Program-made: the position numbers and the translations under genes
Notes under the pieces: generated by a model
Database searches by the model: none
Told to the model about the DNA's origin: nothing
Seen by the model: the letters and a program-made list of their open reading frames with translations, nothing else
Source of the DNA: Mycobacterium sp.
GTDB lineage: Bacteria > Actinomycetota > Actinomycetes > Mycobacteriales > Mycobacteriaceae
Direction: 5' to 3'
Length of the DNA stretch: 56,389 nucleotides
Assembly: GCF_019247635.1 (NCBI RefSeq)
Contig: NZ_JAFBAR010000101.1
Location: 1-56,389 of the forward strand
Shown: positions 35,673 through 43,162 of the stretch, in pieces
Numbering within the stretch: position 1 is the stretch's first letter
Layout of the letters: the number at the start of each line of letters is the position of its first letter

Positions 35673-36383
35673 ATGAACACCAGCAAGAACACCGGGAACC
35701 TCACCAAAATCGCCCGCGCCGCGATCCTCATGGTCGCCGCCAGCGGTGTCGCGCTGGGACTGTCCAGCCCGGCCGACGCCGCTTCGGGCACCATGTACGG
35801 CGACCCCACCGCCGCCGCCCAGTGGTGGCGTCACCAGGAGTACGACGACTGCGTGATCATGTCCAGCGCCGATGTGATCGGTCAGGTCACCGGCAAGGAG
35901 CCATCCGAGCAGGCCATCGTCAAAAAGGCCCAGTCCACCCCCAGCACCCGCCACTCCGGCTCGATCTACATCAAGCCGGCCAACCAGAAAGACCCGAACA
36001 CGGGCATGGGCACCTCGATGCTGGACGTCCCGACGCTACTGGCCCAGTACAACGTCAACGCCGTGGCCAGCGACAAGGAGTACTCCGCCAAGACCGGCGT
36101 CCCCGCCGGCATCGAGGGACTCGAGCAACTGCTCAGCGGCGGCCACAAGATCATCGTCGAGGTCAACGGCGAAATGATCTGGAACCAGCCCATCGAGAAC
36201 AAGGACGAAAACGGCAACCCCGAAGGCGACCACGCAGTGGTAGTGACCGGGATCGACACCGCGAACAACATCGTGCACCTCAACGACAGCGGCATCAAGA
36301 CGGGCCGCGACGAGCAGATCTCCATGCAGCTGTTCATGAAGTCGTGGGACACCGCCGGCGAGATGGTGGTCGTCACCACCTAA
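35673..36383 (+). CDS. Secreted C39-like cysteine peptidase family protein, copy 1
   Basis: 236 residues. Signal peptide ending in ADAASG (about residue 37), then a papain-like/C39_2 fold: candidate nucleophile Cys60 in YDDCVIMSSADV, His187 in GDHAVVVTGIDT and Asp205 in VHLNDSG. The order Cys-His-Asp and the spacing fit peptidase C39-type domains. Exported, probably acting in the cell wall or outside. The paralogue immediately downstream is about three quarters identical by eye. By place and length the pair corresponds to the Rv1268c region of M. tuberculosis (inference). No ABC-exporter domain is attached. Confidence 0.82.
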   Translation: MNTSKNTGNLTKIARAAILMVAASGVALGLSSPADAASGTMYGDPTAAAQWWRHQEYDDCVIMSSADVIGQVTGKEPSEQAIVKKAQSTPSTRHSGSIYIKPANQKDPNTGMGTSMLDVPTLLAQYNVNAVASDKEYSAKTGVPAGIEGLEQLLSGGHKIIVEVNGEMIWNQPIENKDENGNPEGDHAVVVTGIDTANNIVHLNDSGIKTGRDEQISMQLFMKSWDTAGEMVVVTT

Positions 36384-36407
36384 ATGTCAGCCGCAAGACG
36401 CCGCGAC

Positions 36408-36454
36408 GGCGGGCAGCCACCCCGATGCATGCACCTCGGGCCGGGCTGCCCGCC
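36408..36454 (+). terminator. Strong hairpin after the first C39-like gene
   Basis: GGCGGGCAGCC at 36408-36418 is perfectly complementary to GGCTGCCCGCC at 36444-36454, with an inner CCGA/TCGG pairing around TGCATGCA. It follows the stop by 25 bp and precedes the second promoter block. No T-run follows, as is common for mycobacterial terminators. Confidence 0.6.
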
Positions 36455-36488
36455 CTTCGCGTTTCCGGTTGAACGCCAAGGCAATTCG

Positions 36489-36584
36489 CTCCAAGGATTC
36501 GCAGAGATAACGATTAGGTCAACGTCGGAACCTTTACTCAACAAGCCAACGCCGCAACGAGCGGTACGAGAGAAGGAACCACCC
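36489..36584 (+). promoter_or_regulatory. Conserved upstream block, copy 2
   Basis: Second copy of the block at 35578-35672, 911 bp downstream, with few substitutions. Its conservation while the coding sequences have drifted suggests that both paralogues remain under the same control. Confidence 0.7.
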
Positions 36585-37277
36585 ATGATCACCTACAAGA
36601 TGGCAAAGATCGCCCGCCTCGCCATCCTCGTCCTGGTTGCCAGCGCGGTCGCCCTGGGATTGTCCAGCCCGGCCGATGCCGCTTCGGGCACCACATACGG
36701 CGACCCCAGCACGGCCGCCCAGTGGTGGCGCCTACAGCAGTACGACGACTGCGCCATCATGTCGAGCGCGGACGTGGTCGGTCAGGTGACGGGCAAGGAG
36801 CCCTCGGAGCAGGCCATCATCAAGAAAGCCCAGTCCACTCCGAGCACGGTCCACTCCGGCTCGATCTACATCAAGCCGGTCGACAAGAAAAGCGAGGGCA
36901 TGGGCACCATGATGTGGGACCTGCCGACACTGCTGGCCCGGTACAACGTCAACGCCGTGGCCAGCAACAAGGAGTACTCCGCCAAGACCGGCGTCCCCGT
37001 CGGTATCGAGGGACTCGAGCAATTGCTCAGCGGCGGACACAAGATCATCGTCAGCGTCAACGCCGAAATGATCTGGCACCAGCCCATCGAGAGCAAGGAC
37101 GAGCACGGTAACCCGGTATCCGATCACGCGGTGGTGGTAACCGGTATCGACACCGTCAACAACGTGGTGCACCTCAACGACAGCGGCATCAAGACCGGTC
37201 GCGACGAGCAGATCTCCATCCAGCTGTTCGTGGAATCCTGGGACACCAGCGGTGAGCGACTGGTCGTCACCACCTAA
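36585..37277 (+). CDS. Secreted C39-like cysteine peptidase family protein, copy 2
   Basis: 230 residues from the ATG at 36585, which has an AGAAGGAA ribosome site. Signal peptide ending ADAASG (about residue 31), candidate catalytic Cys56 (YDDCAIMSSADV), His181 (SDHAVVVTGIDT) and Asp199 (VHLNDSG). It differs from copy 1 mainly in the N-terminal signal region and around KPVDKKSEGMGTMMW, where it is shorter. This is the copy directly before embR, the position of Rv1268c (232 residues as I recall). Peptidase activity is inferred from motif placement only. Confidence 0.82.
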   Translation: MITYKMAKIARLAILVLVASAVALGLSSPADAASGTTYGDPSTAAQWWRLQQYDDCAIMSSADVVGQVTGKEPSEQAIIKKAQSTPSTVHSGSIYIKPVDKKSEGMGTMMWDLPTLLARYNVNAVASNKEYSAKTGVPVGIEGLEQLLSGGHKIIVSVNAEMIWHQPIESKDEHGNPVSDHAVVVTGIDTVNNVVHLNDSGIKTGRDEQISIQLFVESWDTSGERLVVTT

Positions 37278-37491
37278 ATGTCCGCTAGTCACTGCCCACT
37301 GTCTCGTGTCCGGTTGAACACCAAGCTGATTCACGTGAGTTGCGATGATCTCGTTGACACGGCAAGCATTTCAGCCATCCCGACGGCCGGTACCGCGAAA
37401 CGGCAGCGGTACCGCGGGTGACGGTGCTGCGCACCCCAACACGGTGCGCGAGATTTTCGATTTCTTCCGGATCGGGGAAGTTGGTACCACA

Positions 37492-37590
37492 ATGTCAATC
37501 ACTATGTCGTCGTCGATCACGATGTCAGGTGGTGGCACCGTATTGGCAGCTTGGCAGATGAGGCCGCAGAGCACCCGGAAGGGCTGGTAG
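37492..37590 (+). CDS. Possible 32-codon ORF before embR
   Basis: An ATG at 37492, preceded 11 bp upstream by GGGGAAG, opens a 32-codon frame ending 4 bp before embR. It reads MSITMSSSITM, then SGGGTVLAAWQ and a basic tail. It could be a leader peptide coupling translation to embR, a tiny secreted peptide, or chance. The rest of the 317-bp gap 37278-37594 shows no other feature that I can support. Confidence 0.3.
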   Translation: MSITMSSSITMSGGGTVLAAWQMRPQSTRKGW

Positions 37591-37594
37591 CGCG

Positions 37595-38743
37595 ATGGTG
37601 GACAAACGCCTCGAATTCGGTGTGCTCGGGCCGTTGGAGATGAGCGTCGACGGCGCCCTGGTGCCGCTCGGTACCCCCAAGCAGCGGGCGGTGCTGGCCA
37701 TGCTGGTGATCAACAGGAACCGGCCCGTCGGCGTCGATGCGCTCATCACCGCACTGTGGGAGGGGTGGCCCCCGTCGGGGGCGCGGGCAAGTATCCACTC
37801 CTACGTCTCGAATCTGCGCAAGCTTCTCAGCGCGGTCGGAATCGATCCGCGAGTGGTATTGGCCGCGGCACCGCCGGGTTACCGACTCAACATCCCCGAC
37901 AACACTTGCGATCTCGGGCGGTTCATCGCGGAAAAGACCGCGGGTGTGCACGCGGCCGCTTCCAGCCGGTTCGAACAGGCCAGCCGGCACCTGTCGGCCG
38001 CGTTGGCGGAGTGGCGCGGCCCGGTGCTCGAGGACCTGCGTGACTTCCAGTTCGTCGACAGCTATGCGACCTCGCTGGTGGAGGACAAAGTTCTAGTCCA
38101 TACCGCGCAGGCTGAAGCCGAAATCGCTTGCGGACGTGCGGCGTCCGTGATCGCCGAACTCGAGGCCCTGACAGCCGAACACCCCTACCGGGAACCGTTG
38201 TGGGCGCAGCTGATCACCGCCTACTACCTCACCGACCGCCAGTCCGACGCACTGGCTGCCTACCGCCGAGTGAAGACAACGCTCGCCGACGACCTGGGCA
38301 TCGACCCGGGCCCGAACCTTCGCGCGCTCAACGAGCGGATTCTGCGCCAGGAATCGCTCGATGTGAAGACGTCCGCCAAGACCACCGCCGCGGGCACCGT
38401 CACGGTGCTCGATCAACGCACCCAGGTTTCCGGCCAGAAAGTCGTCGCCTACCTGCACGAAGCCAACGGCCATAGCTACCCGCTGCAAGCGGCGGCGACC
38501 CGGATCGGGCGGCTTTCCGACAACGACATCGTCCTCGACAGTGCCAACGTCAGCCGACACCACGCCGTCATCGTCGACACGGGCACCAACTACATCATCA
38601 ATGACCTGCGGTCGTCGAACGGCGTGTATGTGCAGCACGAGCGAATCCGGTCCGCCGCCACACTCAAAGACGGGGACCACATCCGTATCTGCGACCACGA
38701 CTTCACCTTTCAGATCGCGGCTCGGCCTGGCGCCAGCGGGTAG
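37595..38743 (+). CDS. embR: Transcriptional regulator EmbR
   Basis: 382 residues, very like M. tuberculosis EmbR (Rv1267c). Winged HTH at about residues 8-100, bacterial transcriptional activation domain (BTAD, about 105-255) and C-terminal FHA domain (about 285-375). FHA phospho-threonine-binding residues are intact: Arg306 (TRIGRLSDND), Ser320 (NVSRHH) and Asn342 (RSSNGVYV), equivalent to R312, S326 and N348 known from the M. tuberculosis protein. EmbR is phosphorylated by PknH and activates the embCAB arabinosyltransferase genes. Here three PknH-like kinases are encoded downstream. Confidence 0.96.
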   Translation: MVDKRLEFGVLGPLEMSVDGALVPLGTPKQRAVLAMLVINRNRPVGVDALITALWEGWPPSGARASIHSYVSNLRKLLSAVGIDPRVVLAAAPPGYRLNIPDNTCDLGRFIAEKTAGVHAAASSRFEQASRHLSAALAEWRGPVLEDLRDFQFVDSYATSLVEDKVLVHTAQAEAEIACGRAASVIAELEALTAEHPYREPLWAQLITAYYLTDRQSDALAAYRRVKTTLADDLGIDPGPNLRALNERILRQESLDVKTSAKTTAAGTVTVLDQRTQVSGQKVVAYLHEANGHSYPLQAAATRIGRLSDNDIVLDSANVSRHHAVIVDTGTNYIINDLRSSNGVYVQHERIRSAATLKDGDHIRICDHDFTFQIAARPGASG

Positions 38744-38967
38744 TGCCGAATGCGGTTGCCGGCCAACATGTTCCGGCTATGCGCCCGCGGCACGCTGGCA
38801 TCAGCAGCAAGATTTTCGACGCGGCGCCCAGTTCGGCGGCAGGTGCCACCTGAGACGTCGCCGATACCCCGCGGGCAGGTCGGATGGCGGCCTAGCGTCA
38901 GCATGACTGTCGCGGTTGCGGGACCCGCGAGGTTGTCGAGGCCGTCAGCCCACCGGTTTGTCGCAAG

Positions 38968-39011
38968 GTTGATATTGTCGGCGGGGTCACGGGTTGGTTT
39001 GGAGGGCAACG
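38968..39011 (+). promoter_or_regulatory. Leader shared by the kinase genes
   Basis: GTTGATA, then CGGCGGGGTC and GGTTGGTTTGGAGGG precede the first kinase and recur at 41103-41146 before the second; the third kinase keeps the TTGGTTTGGAGGGTCAG part at about 46182-46199. GGAGG is the ribosome site. TTGATA could be a -35 element. Confidence 0.55.
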
Positions 39012-40832
39012 ATGAGCGAGGCATCCGGCTCGCGGGTGGGAACGATGTTCGGGCCCTACCACCTCAAGCGGCTGCTGGGCCGCGGCGGGATGGGCGAGGT
39101 CTACGAGGCCGAGAACACCGTCAAGGAATGGCCCTGCGCAGTCAAGGTCATGACCGGGGAGTTCAGCAAGGATCCGGTGTTTCGCGAGCGGATGAAACGC
39201 GAAGCGCGCACCACCGGCCGTTTGCAGGAACCCCACGTCGTGCCCATCCACGACTACGGCGAAGTCGACGGGCAACTGTATTTGGAGATGCGCCTCATCG
39301 ACGGCGTGGACCTGGACAGCATCCTCAAACGCTTCGGCCCGCTGACCCCGCCCCGCGCGGTGGCCATCATCAGCCAGATCGCTTCCGCTCTGGACGCCGC
39401 CCACGCCGCCGGCATCATGCACCGCGACGTCAAACCCCAGAACATCCTGGTCACCCGCGACGACTTCGCCTACCTGGTGGACTTCGGCATCGCCAGCGCC
39501 ACCACCGACGAGAAACTCACCCAACTGGGCACCGCGGTAGGCACCTGGAAATACATGGCCCCCGAACGGTTTTCCAACGACGACGTCACCTACCGCGCCG
39601 ACATTTACGCCCTGGCCTGCGTGCTGCACGAGTGCCTGACCGGGGCCCCGCCGTATCGGGCCGACAGCGCCAGCATGCTGGTCACCGCCCACATGTTGGA
39701 TCCCATTCCCCAACCCAGCACCGCCCGCGCCGGTATTCCCAAGGCGTTCGACAGCGTCATCGCGCGCGGCATGGCCAAAAAGCCCGGAGACCGCTACGCC
39801 AGTGCCGGTGATCTGGCCCTGGCCGCCCACGAGGCGCTTAGCACGCCCGACCAGGACCACGCCGACAACATCGTGCGCCGCAGCCAGGAAGCCACCCTGC
39901 CCGGCACCATTGCCGCAACCCAGGTGCCGACCCGGGCCACGACGCCACCGCCTGGACCCGTCGCGCCACCGCCTTACCCCAACCAAGGCGGTTCGGGGCC
40001 CCTGGGCACTGCGCCGCCGTCGGGACCGATCCCGCAGCCGGCGCAGGCAGGGCCGGCACAGGGCCCCTCATGGGCACCGGCCGGCGGGCCGAGCGGGCCC
40101 ACCCCGCAATATCAGGGTGGCGGTTGGGGCGGCCAGCCCCCGAGCGCGCCACCGCCCCAACAGTTCACCGGCGGACCGTCCTGGAACCAGGGACAGCCCC
40201 GCAAACAGCGCAACCCGTGGCCCATCGTCGCCGGTGTGATCGCGCTTGTGATCGTCCTCGTGATCGCCGGGGTGGGTATCTGGCTGGCCAACCAGCCCGA
40301 CGACAACAAACCAACCGCGACCACCACGAGCACCAGCCCCACGACCACGACCACGACCAGCCCGTTCAGCTCCACGGTGACGACCACCCCGACCAACGAC
40401 CTACAAAGCAAACTGCTCTCCATGCTGCCCAACGGCTACAGCAGCGGCGCATGCACGCCGACGACGCCGAAGTCAGGCAGCATCTGGGTGAAGTCCGTGG
40501 CCATGGTCGACTGCTCGCAGAACGACCTTCAGGGCGGTCCAAGTCGTGCGGTCTATGGGCTCTTCTCCAACCCCGACGTGCTCAAGCAGGCCTTCAACGA
40601 CGACATCGCGGCCGTGCAGCTGGCGGACTGCCCGGGCGCGGGACCGTCGCCAGACGGCTGGCACCACGACAAGACCCCGACGGTGACCGCCGGAATGATC
40701 GCATGCGCCACCTACAAGAACCATCCGAACGTGATCTGGAGCAACGAAGCCAAAGTGATGCTCTGTGATGTCTTCGGGGACCCCGCCACACTGGCGGATC
40801 TGTACACCTGGTGGACAAAGAACAGCGGCTAA
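39012..40832 (+). CDS. PknH-like Ser/Thr kinase with a different sensor domain (kinase 1)
   Basis: 606 residues from ATG 39012. Kinase domain at residues 1-280: GRGGMGEV (23-30), catalytic Lys45, HRDVKPQN (Asp139), DFG at 157-159 and activation loop with Thr170 and Thr174. A Pro/Gly-rich linker follows (about 290-395), then one membrane helix (about 401-425) and an extracellular domain of about 180 residues. That domain (LPNGYSSGACTP, FNDDIAAVQLADCPG, WTKNSG end) has five cysteines and does not resemble the PknH sensor; it resembles that of kinase 2. Intracellular part resembles PknH most closely. Gene 268 bp after embR. Confidence 0.9.
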   Translation: MSEASGSRVGTMFGPYHLKRLLGRGGMGEVYEAENTVKEWPCAVKVMTGEFSKDPVFRERMKREARTTGRLQEPHVVPIHDYGEVDGQLYLEMRLIDGVDLDSILKRFGPLTPPRAVAIISQIASALDAAHAAGIMHRDVKPQNILVTRDDFAYLVDFGIASATTDEKLTQLGTAVGTWKYMAPERFSNDDVTYRADIYALACVLHECLTGAPPYRADSASMLVTAHMLDPIPQPSTARAGIPKAFDSVIARGMAKKPGDRYASAGDLALAAHEALSTPDQDHADNIVRRSQEATLPGTIAATQVPTRATTPPPGPVAPPPYPNQGGSGPLGTAPPSGPIPQPAQAGPAQGPSWAPAGGPSGPTPQYQGGGWGGQPPSAPPPQQFTGGPSWNQGQPRKQRNPWPIVAGVIALVIVLVIAGVGIWLANQPDDNKPTATTTSTSPTTTTTTSPFSSTVTTTPTNDLQSKLLSMLPNGYSSGACTPTTPKSGSIWVKSVAMVDCSQNDLQGGPSRAVYGLFSNPDVLKQAFNDDIAAVQLADCPGAGPSPDGWHHDKTPTVTAGMIACATYKNHPNVIWSNEAKVMLCDVFGDPATLADLYTWWTKNSG

Positions 40833-41146
40833 CCCGACGAATTCTGTGTCATCGCAACGCTTCTGGCGCGACCCCGTCGCCGTTGGCCCCTTTGGCATCT
40901 GGGCGCCGAATGCACCGTCGCGAGCCTACGCCTAAGGGGCGCAACAGAATCAGCGTGATTCCACTTGACTGCGCGGACACCTGCATGGCGAACCCGGCCA
41001 TTTTCCCGCGGCCGAGCCCGGTCGGGCGGCGCGCCCGGGAGCGGGTTGCCCGTCCTAATTGCCGAGACCGCTTGTTGCGATTCACCGGCCAACCCGCAGG
41101 TTGTTGATAACCTCGGCGGGGTCGGGGTTGGTTTGGAGGGTCAGTG
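40833..41146 (+). other. Intergenic region between kinases 1 and 2
   Basis: 314 bp without a gene that I can support. The only recognisable element is the shared kinase leader at its 3' end (41103-41146). Two short frames in it show no ribosome site or family resemblance. Confidence 0.6.
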
Positions 41147-43027
41147 ATGAGCGAGGCGCCGGGCTCGCGGGCGGGGTCGATGTTTGGGCCCTATCACCTC
41201 AAACGCGCCTTGGGCAGTGGCGGAATGGGCGAGGTCTACGAGGCCGAGCACACCGTCAAGGGGTGGACCGTCGCGGTCAAGCTGATGTCGGAGCAATTCA
41301 GCAACGACCCGGTGTTCCGCGAGCGGATGAAGCGTGAAGCCCGCACCGCCGGTCGTTTGCAGGAACCCCATGTGGTGCCGATCCATGACTACGGCGAACT
41401 CGAGGGACAGCTGTATCTGGAGATGCGGCTGATCCAGGGCATCAATCTGGACACCCTGCTCAAGCGCTATGGCCCGCTGACACCGCCGCGCGCGGTGCCC
41501 ATCATCACCCAGATCGCCTCGGCCCTGGATGCCGCCCATACCGCCGATGTCATGCACCGCGACATCAAGCCGCCGAACATCCTGGTCACTCCGAATGATT
41601 TCGCCTACCTGGTCGACTTCGGCATCGCCAGTGCCAAAACCGACGAAAAACTCACGCAGCTCGGCGCCCCGGTGGGCACCTGGAAATACATGGCCCCGGA
41701 ACGGTTTTCCAACGTCGAGCCCGACTTCCGCGCCGACATCTACTCGTTGGCCTGCGTGCTGTACGAGTGTTTGACCGGGACGCCGCCCTACCCGTCGGAC
41801 AATGCCGGCGTACTGGTCAGCAACCACATGATGGACCCCATCCCGCGGCCCAGCCTCGCGCGCTCGGGCATCCCCAAGGCGTTTGACGACGTCGTGGCTC
41901 GCGGCATGGCCAAAAAGCCCACGGACCGCTACGACAGCGCGGGTGATCTGGCCCTGGCCGCCCATGAGGCGCTCAGCACTCCCGACCAGGACCAGGCCGT
42001 CAACATTTTGCGCACTAGCACGGAAGCCACCCTGCCGCGCTGGATGGGCACGTCACCTCCCGTCCAGAATCAGCCGCCGGCACCCGTGCCCCAGCCTGGC
42101 CCTACCAGGCCGGCATATCGCCCCCAACCGCCCCAGCCGGCCGAGCAGCCGAACTGGGCCCGCGCCAGCGGCCCCATCCCCCCCGCGAACCGCCCCGGCC
42201 CGGTGCCGGCGCAGGGCAGCGACGGCTGGGCCGGTCCGTCGCCCAGCGGACCGCTACCCCAGCACTTCGGTGGCCCCTCGCCCAGCGGGCCGGTACCCCA
42301 GCAGTTCAGCGCGCCCCCGCCCAGCGGTCCGCTACCCCAGCAGTTCAGCGGCCAGATGCCGTGGAACCAGCACCAACCGCAACCACCACGCAAACGCTGG
42401 CCCATCATCGCAGGCGTCGTCGCCCTTGTGGTCGCGATCGCCGTAGCGGCCATCGTGATCGCGATGTCCAACGGTGACAACAACAATCCCGTGCACGCGC
42501 AGACCACCACCACTTCCAGGACCACCACGACAACCACGACCACCACCACAACGACGACCACCCCGCCGACCACCACCACCACGACCCCCGAGGCGCTGGA
42601 CCGGCTCATGAGAACGCTGCCGACGGGCTACGCGGCGGGCGTCTGCACACCGCAGACCGAACCGATGAAGGGCGCCGTGGTCTCGGTGAAGTGCGGCCAA
42701 AACACCGATACCAACGGCCCTCCGATCGCGGCGTATGGCCTGTATACGGACGTCAAGGGCGTGCAGGACGCGTTCACGGCCTTCATGGGAACCATCCAGC
42801 TGCAGAGCTGCCCTGGCGGAGGGGCCTCACCGGGCAAGTGGTGGCACAAGGCGGATCCGAACACCGTCCTCGGGCAGATCGCGTGTGGCGTCTACAAAGG
42901 CAGCCAGCCGCAGGTGATGTGGAGCAATGAGCAGAGCCTGGTGGTGTCGGTCGTCGGGGGCCCGACCCAGGGCGGCCAAGGACCGAACCTGGACGCCCTC
43001 TACCAGTGGTGGACGGGCCACTCGTGA
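41147..43027 (+). CDS. PknH-like Ser/Thr kinase with a different sensor domain (kinase 2)
   Basis: 626 residues from ATG 41147. Kinase domain: GSGGMGEV (23-30), Lys45, HRDIKPPN (Asp139), DFG (157-159). The activation loop keeps Thr170 but has Ala174 where PknH and the other two kinases have Thr. A Pro-rich linker with three PSGPxPQxF repeats leads to a membrane helix at about 418-442, then a poly-Thr tract and an extracellular domain with four cysteines (GVCTPQ, VKCGQN, QSCPGG, IACGVY), homologous to that of kinase 1 but unlike PknH. It precedes the FHA exporter, which may be its substrate (inference). Confidence 0.9.
   Translation: MSEAPGSRAGSMFGPYHLKRALGSGGMGEVYEAEHTVKGWTVAVKLMSEQFSNDPVFRERMKREARTAGRLQEPHVVPIHDYGELEGQLYLEMRLIQGINLDTLLKRYGPLTPPRAVPIITQIASALDAAHTADVMHRDIKPPNILVTPNDFAYLVDFGIASAKTDEKLTQLGAPVGTWKYMAPERFSNVEPDFRADIYSLACVLYECLTGTPPYPSDNAGVLVSNHMMDPIPRPSLARSGIPKAFDDVVARGMAKKPTDRYDSAGDLALAAHEALSTPDQDQAVNILRTSTEATLPRWMGTSPPVQNQPPAPVPQPGPTRPAYRPQPPQPAEQPNWARASGPIPPANRPGPVPAQGSDGWAGPSPSGPLPQHFGGPSPSGPVPQQFSAPPPSGPLPQQFSGQMPWNQHQPQPPRKRWPIIAGVVALVVAIAVAAIVIAMSNGDNNNPVHAQTTTTSRTTTTTTTTTTTTTTPPTTTTTTPEALDRLMRTLPTGYAAGVCTPQTEPMKGAVVSVKCGQNTDTNGPPIAAYGLYTDVKGVQDAFTAFMGTIQLQSCPGGGASPGKWWHKADPNTVLGQIACGVYKGSQPQVMWSNEQSLVVSVVGGPTQGGQGPNLDALYQWWTGHS
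42242..42354 (+). repeat. In-frame repeat coding PSGPxPQxF three times
   Basis: Three tandem units of about 39 bp in the linker of kinase 2 code for PSGPLPQHF, PSGPVPQQF and PSGPLPQQF with short GG/SA spacers. They lie in the juxtamembrane linker and may vary in number between strains. Confidence 0.7.
42502..42590 (+). repeat. ACC/ACG triplet tract coding poly-threonine
   Basis: A nearly uninterrupted run of threonine codons just outside the membrane helix of kinase 2. Surface Thr-rich stretches are O-mannosylated in mycobacteria, so this may be a glycosylated stalk; triplet runs can also change length by slippage without frameshift. Confidence 0.75.
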
Positions 43028-43088
43028 CAACCGTTGAGGTGATCTTGATGAATATCTTGAAAATTCCGGTTCAGAAGAAGATGTTTAG

Positions 43089-43124
43089 TTTTCTCATCTA
43101 GTTTTGGGTTTTTCTCATCTAGTT
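43089..43124 (+). promoter_or_regulatory. Two perfect 15-bp direct repeats, 21 bp apart
   Basis: TTTTCTCATCTAGTT occurs at 43089-43103 and again at 43110-43124, a period of 21 bp or two DNA turns, in an AT-rich island (43040-43130) unlike its surroundings. They lie 38-74 bp before the FHA exporter start, suggesting tandem sites for a regulator. Confidence 0.65.
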
Positions 43125-43162
43125 GAAGTGGCGGCTCCGCACAAAGGCACCGGAGGCTGGGG

